Shown: positions 1 through 5,543 of the stretch, piece after piece
Position numbering within the stretch: the stretch's first letter is position 1
Layout: each line of letters begins with the position of its first letter
Assembly: GCA_946544695.1 (NCBI GenBank)
Contig: CAMNMO010000112.1
Span: 1 to 8,341 of the forward strand
From: an uncultured Ruminococcus sp.
Lineage (GTDB): Bacteria; Bacillota; Clostridia; Oscillospirales; Ruminococcaceae
Direction: 5' to 3'
DNA: 8,341 nt
Position numbers and translations under genes: made by a program
The notes under the pieces: model-generated
What the model was told of the DNA's origin: nothing
The model's input: the letters and a program-made list of their open reading frames with translations, nothing else
Databases searched by the model: none

Positions 1-51
1 CGCGAACTGCTCGGTAAGCAGCACCAGCGGGAGCGGGTTGCTTTCAGCCAT
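1..51 (-). CDS. recR: Recombination protein RecR, N-terminal fragment (cut by window edge)
   Basis: Only the first 17 codons are present (MAESNPLPLVLLTEQFA). They start at ATG 51-49 and run off the left edge. The pattern of a short polar start, then a proline and a Leu-x-x-Gln-Phe run, fits the beginning of RecR, which continues into the LPGIG helix-hairpin-helix in known members. RecR works with RecO/RecF to load RecA at gaps during recombinational repair. The ATG lies 3 nt after the ybaB stop and no strong Shine-Dalgarno is visible, so translational coupling to ybaB is likely. The order dnaX-ybaB-recR is strongly conserved in Firmicutes and carries most of the identification. The rest of the protein (zinc finger, TOPRIM) cannot be seen. 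Confidence 0.85.
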   Translation of the reverse strand, partial: MAESNPLPLVLLTEQFA

Positions 52-54
52 AGA

Positions 55-405
55 TCAGAACAGACCGGGGAAGGAAACGCCGCCTGTCAGCTTCTGCATC
101 TCAGCATCGCTGATCTCGTCCAGATTGTCAACAGCTGCGTTGAATGCTGCCTTTATCAGATCCTGCAGATCCTCGATCTCCTCGGGGTTAACTATCTCGG
201 GAGCCAGCTTCAGATCCAGTACGTTTCTCTTGCCGTTGATGGTAACTTCAACAACTCCGCCGCCTGCTGTGCCCTTGAACTCTCTCTGCTCCAGGTCAGC
301 CTGCAGTGCAGTGATCTGATCCTGCATCTTCTGTGCCTGCTTCAGCATCTGATTCATATTGTTTGAGGGACCCTTGCCCATACCGTTAGGAACTCTTGCT
401 TTCAT
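55..405 (-). CDS. ybaB: YbaB/EbfC family nucleoid-associated DNA-binding protein
   Basis: This is a 116-residue protein of the usual family length (about 100-115). Residues 17-40 form a Gln/Met-rich amphipathic helix (NMNQMLKQAQKMQ). It is followed by the family signature G-T-A-G-G-G-V-V-E-V near residues 45-54, a short beta segment with N-G-K, then P-E-x-x-x-P-E-E and LQDLIKAAFNAAVDN near 80-94. Family members are dimers that bind DNA and coat the nucleoid. A role tied to RecR/DnaX is suggested by the constant gene neighbourhood but is not proven. The ATG at 405 has a good Shine-Dalgarno (AAGGAG) 8 nt upstream that overlaps the dnaX stop codon. The intergenic distance to dnaX is 12 nt and recR begins 3 nt downstream, so this is the middle gene of a tight operon. 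A start at Met9 is possible but less well placed. Confidence 0.96.
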   Translation of the reverse strand: MKARVPNGMGKGPSNNMNQMLKQAQKMQDQITALQADLEQREFKGTAGGGVVEVTINGKRNVLDLKLAPEIVNPEEIEDLQDLIKAAFNAAVDNLDEISDAEMQKLTGGVSFPGLF

Positions 406-417
406 TTTAATAACTCC

Positions 418-2037
418 TTAATTTGATTTTTTTATATCGACTTCGATATCAAGCTTTTTAGCCTTTTCAAGCAGCCTGTTGATAGGATTTTCCTTATCTT
501 CGGGCGATACGTTCTTGGCAGACTTTGCTTTGATATTGAAGGTCTGTCCGTAATTTTCTTTAAGCACCTCGCCTATCACCGCAGATACGTTCAGCTTTTT
601 GAACTGCTGGAAGAAAAAGTCATTGTCCACGATTATGAACACTGTGCTTCCCCCGAGAAATGCCTTTGACTTTCTAAGGAAACCGCTTATGGCGGGGTTC
701 CTGCGGCTTATCTCTCCTACCAGACCTTCCCAGTTGGGGATGGGCTGTATCTTTGAAGGATCCATCTTTTTGAAATCGGGATCGGGTTCGGGCTTGGGCG
801 GCTTAGGTTCAGCGGGTATATCCGCCGTGCCTACTGCTGCGCCGTTCCTCACAGCGTCCTCCAGCCTTGAAATGCGCTTGACAAGCTCCTGATCGGAAAG
901 TGCGCCTGTTGCACCGCCGTTTGATGCAGTGGTCTGTACAGCATTGCCTTTGCCGTAGCTGCCTGTGCACAGCCTTATTATACACATCTCCAGCTCTATC
1001 CTCTTGGAAGTACTCCTTGCGAACCTTTCCGAGCTTTCCTGCAAAAGCGAGATACAGCTGAGTATGTCACTCAGCGACATCTTCTGCGCAATGCCCTTGA
1101 TACGTGCAAGTTCTTCGGGCAGGCAGGTTATCAGGTCTCTGCCGTTGTCGATGGTCGCCGCCAGCATGACGTTTCGCATCTGCTCCAGCAGTTCGCCCGC
1201 CAGCACTTTAAGATCCTTGGACATGGCATGAAGTTCATTTATTTTTTTGAGTGCATCAGCAGCATTTTTGTCAGCGATGCATTCCAGTATGTCAAACAGA
1301 TAGTCACGTCCCGCAATGCCCGAGGCACTCGAGACTGTATCCAATGTGATGTCATCGGAAAAAGCAACGCACTGATCCAGAAGGGACAGCGCATCTCTCA
1401 TGCCGCCGTCCGAAAGCCTTGCTATAAGTTCAGCCGCATCTTCGTGGAGCGTGAAACCCTCCTGACCTGCGATGTACGTGAGCCTTGCCACGATATCCTC
1501 GGTCTTTATACGGTTGAAATCAAAGTGCTGACATCTTGAAACGATGGTGGCAGGCACTTTCTGTATCTCGGTAGTTGCCAGAATGAACTTGACATGCGGG
1601 GGAGGTTCCTCCATAGTTTTCAGCAGCGCATTGAAAGCGCCGACCGAAAGCATGTGCACCTCATCTATGATATACACCTTGTACTTACACATCTCAGGCG
1701 TGAACATAACGCCCTCACGCAGTTCTCTTATATCATTGACGCTTGCGTTTGAAGCAGCATCTATCTCGATGATATCGCCAAGCGAACCGTTGTCAGCTGC
1801 CCTGCAGATCTCACATTCACAGCATGGCATACCGTCCTTGCCGTTCTCACAGTTGACAGCTTTGGCAAATATCCTGGCACATGTAGTCTTGCCCGTTCCC
1901 CTTGAACCTGTGAAAAGGTAGGCGTGGGCAGTTTTGCCTGTGATTATCTGATTTTTGAGAGTGGTCGTGATATGAGGCTGAGACACGACGTCATCAAATG
2001 TTCTCGGACGCCATTTTCTGTATAAAGCCTGATACAC
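418..2037 (-). CDS. dnaX: DNA polymerase III subunit gamma/tau
   Basis: This is the clamp-loader ATPase that loads the sliding clamp and ties the polymerase to the replisome. With the chosen start the protein has 539 residues. The N-terminus MYQALYRKWRPRTFDDVV is typical. Walker A is GSRGTGKT at about 45-52. The zinc module is Cys63, Cys72, Cys75 and Cys78 (C-x8-C-x2-C-x2-C). Walker B is DEVH at about 125-128, sensor 1 is ATTE near 154-157, and the SRC arginine finger is near 167-169. Domain III runs to about 360. It is followed by a Pro/Lys/Glu-rich linker (near 405-430) and a tau-like C-terminal domain. A longer frame begins at GTG 2046, but that codon overlaps the Shine-Dalgarno AGGGAG (2051-2046). 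GTG 2037 sits 8 nt after it and gives the family-typical N-terminus. The gene follows the SRP RNA terminator directly, so it probably depends on read-through. Confidence 0.97.
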   Translation of the reverse strand: MYQALYRKWRPRTFDDVVSQPHITTTLKNQIITGKTAHAYLFTGSRGTGKTTCARIFAKAVNCENGKDGMPCCECEICRAADNGSLGDIIEIDAASNASVNDIRELREGVMFTPEMCKYKVYIIDEVHMLSVGAFNALLKTMEEPPPHVKFILATTEIQKVPATIVSRCQHFDFNRIKTEDIVARLTYIAGQEGFTLHEDAAELIARLSDGGMRDALSLLDQCVAFSDDITLDTVSSASGIAGRDYLFDILECIADKNAADALKKINELHAMSKDLKVLAGELLEQMRNVMLAATIDNGRDLITCLPEELARIKGIAQKMSLSDILSCISLLQESSERFARSTSKRIELEMCIIRLCTGSYGKGNAVQTTASNGGATGALSDQELVKRISRLEDAVRNGAAVGTADIPAEPKPPKPEPDPDFKKMDPSKIQPIPNWEGLVGEISRRNPAISGFLRKSKAFLGGSTVFIIVDNDFFFQQFKKLNVSAVIGEVLKENYGQTFNIKAKSAKNVSPEDKENPINRLLEKAKKLDIEVDIKKSN

Positions 2038-2045
2038 CCAACTCA

Positions 2046-2051
2046 CTCCCT
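2046..2051 (-). promoter_or_regulatory. Ribosome binding site that fixes the dnaX start
   Basis: AGGGAG on the minus strand begins directly after the six-U run of the SRP RNA terminator. It is 8 nt upstream of GTG 2037. Because it overlaps GTG 2046, that upstream codon cannot be served by it. This supports the shorter dnaX frame. Confidence 0.75.
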
Positions 2052-2068
2052 AAAAAATTTCGATCCGA
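2052..2068 (-). terminator. Terminator formed by the closing stem of SRP RNA
   Basis: The 3' arm UCGGAUCGAA (2068-2059) pairs over 10 bp with 2193-2184. It is followed by A and nine U residues interrupted only by the end of the stem, with a pure U6 at 2057-2052. The whole SRP RNA hairpin acts as the stem-loop. The dnaX ribosome binding site starts at 2051, so this terminator must be leaky if dnaX is expressed from the same promoter. Confidence 0.6.
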
Positions 2069-2244
2069 CATATAGGCATGCAGGCGAAACTGTAACACAC
2101 GAAACAGACCGCTTAATGCTGCTCGGTTCCCCGCCTGACATGGTTCACAGCGTTTCATTGTACAGGACCCGCACACCCATATCTCGGATCGAATGATATC
2201 CGGATATATGATTTCTGATCTTGCTTGACCTATCGTCAAGGTAC
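2052..2244 (-). ncRNA. ffs: Signal recognition particle RNA (4.5S/scRNA type)
   Basis: SRP RNA pairs with the protein Ffh and guides nascent membrane and secreted proteins to the translocon. On the minus strand, near 2146-2107, the conserved apical domain can be read: GUGAACCAUGUCAGG, a CGG-GGAA-CCG tetraloop hairpin, then AGCAGCAUUAAGCGG. The UCAGG and AGCAG sides form the asymmetric Ffh-binding loop. Below it, GAAAC pairs with GUUUC, CUGUA with UACAG, AUAUGGGUGUGC with GCAUGCCUAUAU (all 12 positions, with G-U pairs), and UUCGAUCCGA (2193-2184) with UCGGAUCGAA (2068-2059). The hairpin is about 140 nt long and is followed by a U-run. The 5' end is inferred from the promoter. The first 50 nt hold a CUUGAC/GUCAAG hairpin and an AUAUCCGGAUAU palindrome that I cannot match confidently to a standard Alu domain. 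Placement upstream of dnaX is as in Bacillus. Confidence 0.9.
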
Positions 2245-2250
2245 TTTAGT

Positions 2251-2279
2251 ATTATACCACACTTCTTCCAAAAATGCAA
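2251..2279 (-). promoter_or_regulatory. Vegetative (sigma-A type) promoter of the SRP RNA
   Basis: The -35 is TTGCAT (2279-2274), the spacer is 17 nt, and the -10 is a perfect TATAAT (2256-2251). TGG directly before the -10 makes it an extended -10. The predicted start is near 2244. It is the only strong promoter seen upstream of SRP RNA, dnaX, ybaB and recR. Confidence 0.8.
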
Positions 2280-2280
2280 G

Positions 2281-2315
2281 CCTTTTTCGGAAATTTTTCA
2301 GAAAAAATAAGCAGT
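2281..2315 (-). promoter_or_regulatory. A/T tracts upstream of the SRP promoter (UP-element-like)
   Basis: Directly upstream of the -35, the minus strand carries successive T6, A5-T3 and A5 tracts between about 2312 and 2283. Such tracts are known to bind the RNA polymerase alpha C-terminal domain at strong stable-RNA promoters. The assignment here is by resemblance and position only. From here to the htrA terminator (2316-2387) I see nothing recognisable. Confidence 0.4.
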
Positions 2316-2387
2316 CCCGATTAATGTACAGCTGCATGAAGCCTGTTTCACCCGAAAAATCCCTGTGTGCCCACATACGGTGCACTG

Positions 2388-2432
2388 AAAAAAGTTGAGC
2401 CGTGCACGGACAAATAACAGGTGCACGGCTCA
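2388..2432 (-). terminator. Rho-independent terminator of htrA
   Basis: A perfect 12-bp inverted repeat, TGAGCCGTGCAC (2396-2407) with GTGCACGGCTCA (2421-2432), has a 13-nt loop. On the minus strand it is followed by AAC-type bases and a T6 run at 2393-2388. It lies 40 nt after the htrA stop codon and isolates htrA from the SRP RNA unit. Confidence 0.9.
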
Positions 2433-2471
2433 TATTTATGGAGATTAGGGAGAAATTAAGATGCTGTTTTA

Positions 2472-3881
2472 TTACCTCATGCCGAAGAATTCAAAAGGAT
2501 CCATGCCCTCGAAGCCTTCGCCGTAGCCGTACTGCGGCTGTTCCTGTTCGGGTGCCTTGTTATCTTCTTCGTCTTCTTTCTTTTCATTGTCCTGCTTGGT
2601 CTCATCGACAGTCAGTTCAACGGTCATTTCCTCGCCCTGTCTGTAAACGGTCAGGGTCAGCTTGTCGCCCTTTGCGGTCTTTTTGATCTTGGAAACAAGG
2701 TCGGTCGAAGAAGTGATATCAGTGTCATCTACCTTAGTGATGATGTCGTTTTCTTTAAGACCTGCCTTCTCGGCGGGGGAGTCCTCATTGACAACTCTTA
2801 CCACAGCGCCCTCTGGGATACCGTAGCCCTGCATGTCGGTGCTGACAGTCTCAACGGATACGCCGATGTAAGGCTTGACCACATAGCCGTTCTCGATGAT
2901 GCTTGTGATGATATCCTGAACGTTGTTTATCGGTATAGCGAAGCCGATGTTGTCGATGGAAGCTTCGGTGCTGGAATTGCTGGAATACTTTGCATTTGTA
3001 ACACCGACTACCTCTCCGTACATGTTGAATAGTGCGCCGCCCGAGTTGCCCGAGTTGATAGCGCAGTCAGTCTGGATCAGATTCATCATAACGGAGTTTG
3101 AGGTGGTTATCTGTCTGTCCATAGCGCTTACAACGCCCGAGGTCAGTGTGAAGGTCAGTTCGCCCAGAGGGTTGCCGATGGCTACCACATTGTCGCCCAC
3201 GTTAAGTGCTTCGCTGTCGCCCAGTGTCACAGGTGTCAGACCGCTTGCATCTATCTTCAGCACTGCGATATCGTTGCTTTCATCGCTGCCAACTATCTCA
3301 GCATCATACTGTGTGTTGTCATAAGTGGTAACCTTTACGGAATTTGCGCCCTCGATAACGTGATAGTTTGTGACGATATAGCCGTCCTCAGTGATGATGA
3401 AGCCCGAACCGCTTGCAGCAGCTGTGGTCTTGTAGCCGAAGTAGTTGGTGGTTATCTCGGTGGTGATACCAACGGTGGAATTGACGTTCTGCTGGTAAAC
3501 TTCCGAAGCTGTCAGTTCGGTGCCGTCATGCTTTACTGTCTGCATTGCGACTGCCTTGTTGCCGCTGCTTTCGGCTGTTCTTATAACAGCCTTTGTCTCG
3601 CCGTTTGCATCAGCGGACTGTGATGCCTGTGTGCCTGATGACTTGTCAGCGCCGAAAGCCTTGAGTGCAGCGAAGGTACCTCCTGTGCCGAGTGCGCCGC
3701 CCAGCAGACTGAAGCTTACAGCCAGCGCTGCCAGCCTGAGTTTTGAATTTTTTTCGCCCTTGACCCTGACAGGCTGTTCGGTCTGATAAGGAAAGCCGCC
3801 CTGCTGAGAGTAAGCGGTATGCTGTTCCATATTAGTGTTCATATTGTTCATGTTATCCATGTTGTTGAAGTTGTTATTCAT
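2472..3881 (-). CDS. htrA: HtrA/DegP-like membrane-anchored serine protease with PDZ domain
   Basis: This is a trypsin-like protease (S1C family) for quality control of misfolded proteins outside the membrane; it has 469 residues. Residues 1-45 are a cytoplasmic tail rich in Asn and Met. Residues about 48-72 form one transmembrane segment, with no cleavage site obvious, so it is probably a signal anchor. The protease domain spans about 125-330. The triad is His174 (TNYHVIEGA), Asp204 (SNDIAVLKI) and Ser280 in GNSGG (278-282). One PDZ domain spans about 338-425 and contains the loop I-P-E-G-A-V-V. The C-terminus is acidic, then Gly/Tyr/Phe-rich (QYGYGEGFEGMDPFEFFGMR). The ATG at 3881 has AAAGGAG (3896-3890) 8 nt upstream. 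The gene is monocistronic, with its own leader and its own terminator. The upstream TTTCA repeats suggest envelope-stress control. Family assignment is certain; the exact paralogue is not. Confidence 0.97.
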   Translation of the reverse strand: MNNNFNNMDNMNNMNTNMEQHTAYSQQGGFPYQTEQPVRVKGEKNSKLRLAALAVSFSLLGGALGTGGTFAALKAFGADKSSGTQASQSADANGETKAVIRTAESSGNKAVAMQTVKHDGTELTASEVYQQNVNSTVGITTEITTNYFGYKTTAAASGSGFIITEDGYIVTNYHVIEGANSVKVTTYDNTQYDAEIVGSDESNDIAVLKIDASGLTPVTLGDSEALNVGDNVVAIGNPLGELTFTLTSGVVSAMDRQITTSNSVMMNLIQTDCAINSGNSGGALFNMYGEVVGVTNAKYSSNSSTEASIDNIGFAIPINNVQDIITSIIENGYVVKPYIGVSVETVSTDMQGYGIPEGAVVRVVNEDSPAEKAGLKENDIITKVDDTDITSSTDLVSKIKKTAKGDKLTLTVYRQGEEMTVELTVDETKQDNEKKEDEEDNKAPEQEQPQYGYGEGFEGMDPFEFFGMR

Positions 3882-3986
3882 AAGTCATTCTCCTTTGTGA
3901 AATATTTTATAGTAAGCGTCATATATTTTTTCACTCATTCGTGGTCGATAAGTAAGAAAATAAATGACGTTTGATTTTAAACCTCC

Positions 3987-4004
3987 GAGTGGTTCGCACC
4001 GCTC
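3987..4004 (-). promoter_or_regulatory. Small hairpin in the htrA 5' leader
   Basis: On the minus strand, GAGCGGU and ACCACUC pair with one C-A mismatch around a GCGA tetraloop (GNRA type). It is followed directly by a GGAGG that has no start codon after it. If transcription starts near 4015, the leader is about 134 nt and this hairpin is near its 5' end. No known riboswitch is recognised. Confidence 0.35.
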
Positions 4005-4021
4005 TTTGTTTCTATGCTTAA

Positions 4022-4055
4022 AGTATATTTCCCGAAGTTTAAAACTAATTTAAAC
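4022..4055 (-). promoter_or_regulatory. Probable htrA promoter, weak -35 inside an inverted repeat
   Basis: TATACT at 4027-4022 matches the -10 consensus at 5 of 6 positions. The hexamer 17 nt upstream (AATTAG, 4050-4045) is a poor -35, which would fit a promoter that needs an activator. The same place holds an inverted repeat GTTTAAA (4037-4043) / TTTAAAC (4049-4055) with a 5-nt loop, which could be a repressor site. An alternative -10 closer to the gene (TATAAA near 3910) lacks a -35. The start would be near 4015. Confidence 0.4.
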
Positions 4056-4060
4056 TGCCA

Positions 4061-4086
4061 TGAAAAGCTTATGAAAGAGTTTGAAA
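4061..4086 (-). promoter_or_regulatory. Helically phased TTTCA repeats upstream of htrA (response-regulator-like operator)
   Basis: The minus strand reads TTTCA three times, at 4086-4082, 4076-4072 and 4065-4061. The spacings are 10 and 11 bp, about one helical turn, and the copies lie just upstream of the weak -35. Two have the longer form CTTTCA and one CTTTTCATG. This is the layout expected for an OmpR-family activator. From memory it also resembles the TTTTCAnA octamers reported at CssRS-controlled htrA promoters in Bacillus subtilis. No regulator gene is in the window. Confidence 0.45.
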
Positions 4087-4090
4087 GATA

Positions 4091-4139
4091 TTTTCACAGA
4101 GCTGTCATTTTCTATCTTATTGTGACAGGTTTGTGAAAA
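4091..4139. repeat. Long imperfect inverted repeat upstream of htrA
   Basis: Two 17-nt arms, 4091-4107 and 4123-4139, flank a 15-nt loop. TTTTCACA pairs with TGTGAAAA and CTGTCA with TGACAG; of the three bases between, one pairs, one is G-T and one is a mismatch. The arms are AT-rich and no U-run follows, so it is not a typical terminator. It is centred about 100 bp upstream of the predicted htrA start. Both arms contain TTTTCACA, related to the adjacent TTTCA repeats, so an operator is the likelier reading. Confidence 0.5.
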
Positions 4140-4234
4140 GACCGGAACGTCTGTGAGAAAAGCTTGCAGGCAGCGCTTTTAAAACCATCGGGCGAAAGTA
4201 AGACCGCCCTTTGACAAGCGCCGTAAACGGGACA

Positions 4235-4269
4235 AAAGCAATACCCCGCATCGAATGACACGGGGCATT
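4235..4269 (-). terminator. Moderate terminator downstream of the ger operon
   Basis: AATACCCCG (4240-4248) and CGGGGCATT (4261-4269) form a 9-bp stem with one G-T pair and a 12-nt loop. On the minus strand it is followed by GCTTTTG, only four T residues. It lies about 145 nt after the gerAC stop. On the plus strand it is followed by ACTCTTTT, so it could work weakly in both directions. The rest of the gap between the gerAC stop and htrA, 4270-4415, is AT-rich and I see no gene in it. Confidence 0.55.
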
Positions 4270-4415
4270 ACTCTTTTAAGGAAGTTTAGAAAAAATATAT
4301 GAAGAAAAAATATGAAGCCTTTGTTCGGCTTGTATATATGATAGCTTTGCAATGTGAAAGGTACGTGATGATAAAAGGAATGTTTAGAAAAATTGCTTTT
4401 TATCAAATATCGACA

Positions 4416-5522
4416 TCATGCGACCTTTACCTTGACCCTGACCTGCGGTACTGTCAGTTTAAGCAAAGCAGTGCTGTCATCGGCGTATTTGAGCCAAAGT
4501 GCGGGATAACGGTGTTTTATGAGCCGCTCTGTACCGAAGATATCCTCACCGCTGCCAAGCATTTCGTTTTGCAGTGCAAGGCATTCTTTTTCAAGTTCGG
4601 CGGATACGGCGGCTGCCAGTTCATCGCTTTCTTTGCTGTCAAGCTGACGGTCATGCCGTGCGGTGACTGTGACTTCTGTGACAAGCACAAGTCTGCCGTT
4701 TTCAGCTGAGAGGCTGCGCTTTGTGTGAAAGTTTTCCAGCGCAGAGGTTACGTTTGCGCCGTCAAGTCTGCTGACGATGTGACCTTTGTCTGCCTTGCCC
4801 GAAAGCATTGCAGCAGCCAGCGCCTGCCGTTCGGTCAGCATTCTGTCCGCACCTATCACTGCTGTGCCTGCCAGTTCAACCGCCTGACTGACCTCACTGC
4901 CGCCTTCACCGCTGCTGCTGTCCTCCTTACTGCCCGTAACTTTCAGGACGGGCATTGCTGTGCAGCCCTCAGCGGAAAGCAGTTCTTTCAGGTCACAGCT
5001 GACAGTGTCGGAATATTCGCAGCTGACTTTCAGCAGACCGTCCAGCGATTCGGAGGATATCTCCTCCTCCGACAGACGGACGTTCATCAGGTCTTCTGCG
5101 GTGCTGTCGGACATGCAAAGTTCGGCTGACGGCGAAATGTTTTTGTCGCCTGTGGCAAAAGCGAAAAGTTCTGCGGGGTCACCGAGTTCAAGTCCGCTGC
5201 CGAGACATATTATCTGCAAATGCCCGAAAAACAGCTCTTTTCCTGTGCTGCTCCTCGCAGCTGTTATGGCTTCACCGACAGTTCTGCCCTCGCTGACCGC
5301 CACCGTTATATTAGGCTGTGCCGCATCTACCGAAGTATCTGTACCGCCGCCGCCCGACTGAAATATCTGCATCGTCACCCGATAGCCGTCTGCGGTGCTG
5401 TCAATGCCCATCGCATGTACCAGCCCACGTTCGTCAATGCTTATGCTGCGCCCGAATGACGACATCATGATGCATACCATCACAGCCGACAGAAGCGGAA
5501 GTATTCGTTTGTCCCTTGTCAT
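4416..5522 (-). CDS. gerAC: GerAC-like spore germination protein lacking the lipobox cysteine
   Basis: This is the third subunit of a GerA-type germinant receptor, normally a lipoprotein on the outer face of the spore inner membrane. It has 368 residues, the usual length. A hydrophobic segment spans about 7-23. The family core ...ERGLVHAMGID (31-41) follows, then G-Y-R-V-T-M-Q-I. ELFFGHLQIICLGSGL (96-111) matches the typical KLFFGHL segment. The ending DIFGTERLIKHRYPALW (327-343) and V-R-V-K-V-K-V match the GerAC C-terminal domain. Aligned without gaps to the usual LSGCWDRRE...GID, the conserved cysteine is Phe23 (S-S-F-G-R). The only nearby Cys is Cys17, preceded by V-M-V, which is a poor lipobox. 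The protein is therefore probably signal-anchored or secreted rather than lipidated. ATG 5522 has GGAG 5 nt upstream. It lies 21 nt after gerAB and is last in the operon. Residues 198-212 are a Ser/Gly/Glu-rich linker. Confidence 0.88.
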   Translation of the reverse strand: MTRDKRILPLLSAVMVCIMMSSFGRSISIDERGLVHAMGIDSTADGYRVTMQIFQSGGGGTDTSVDAAQPNITVAVSEGRTVGEAITAARSSTGKELFFGHLQIICLGSGLELGDPAELFAFATGDKNISPSAELCMSDSTAEDLMNVRLSEEEISSESLDGLLKVSCEYSDTVSCDLKELLSAEGCTAMPVLKVTGSKEDSSSGEGGSEVSQAVELAGTAVIGADRMLTERQALAAAMLSGKADKGHIVSRLDGANVTSALENFHTKRSLSAENGRLVLVTEVTVTARHDRQLDSKESDELAAAVSAELEKECLALQNEMLGSGEDIFGTERLIKHRYPALWLKYADDSTALLKLTVPQVRVKVKVA

Positions 5523-5543
5523 AATTTCTCCGTTCAGAATATA

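Noticed and set aside
1994..2433. Two minus-strand open frames across 1994-2239 and 2236-2433
   Set aside because: They run through the SRP RNA gene, its promoter and the htrA terminator. Their translations look random and no ribosome binding site supports them.
2923..3786. Several plus-strand open frames of 87-133 codons inside htrA
   Set aside because: They are antisense shadows of a well-conserved protease coding frame, without ribosome binding sites or recognisable products.
4018..4058. A sigma-B-like (GTTTAA...GGGAAA) or sigma-F-like (GTTTA...GGGAAATATA) promoter for htrA
   Set aside because: Spacing and at least one key base disagree with both consensus patterns, and these lineages are not known to me to use sigma-B. 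A sigma-A promoter with an activator is simpler.
4150..4185. AAAAGC...GCTTTT inverted repeat (near 4158-4181) as a second terminator for the ger operon
   Set aside because: It is a short, AT-rich stem without a clear U-run. The hairpin at 4240-4269 is better placed and stronger.
4299..4709. A 136-codon plus-strand open frame that begins outside gerAC with A-rich sequence upstream
   Set aside because: It overlaps gerAC antisense for about 290 bp, is Cys/Phe/Tyr-rich without family resemblance, and its AAGGAAG is 13 nt from the ATG. The gerAC reading explains this DNA much better.
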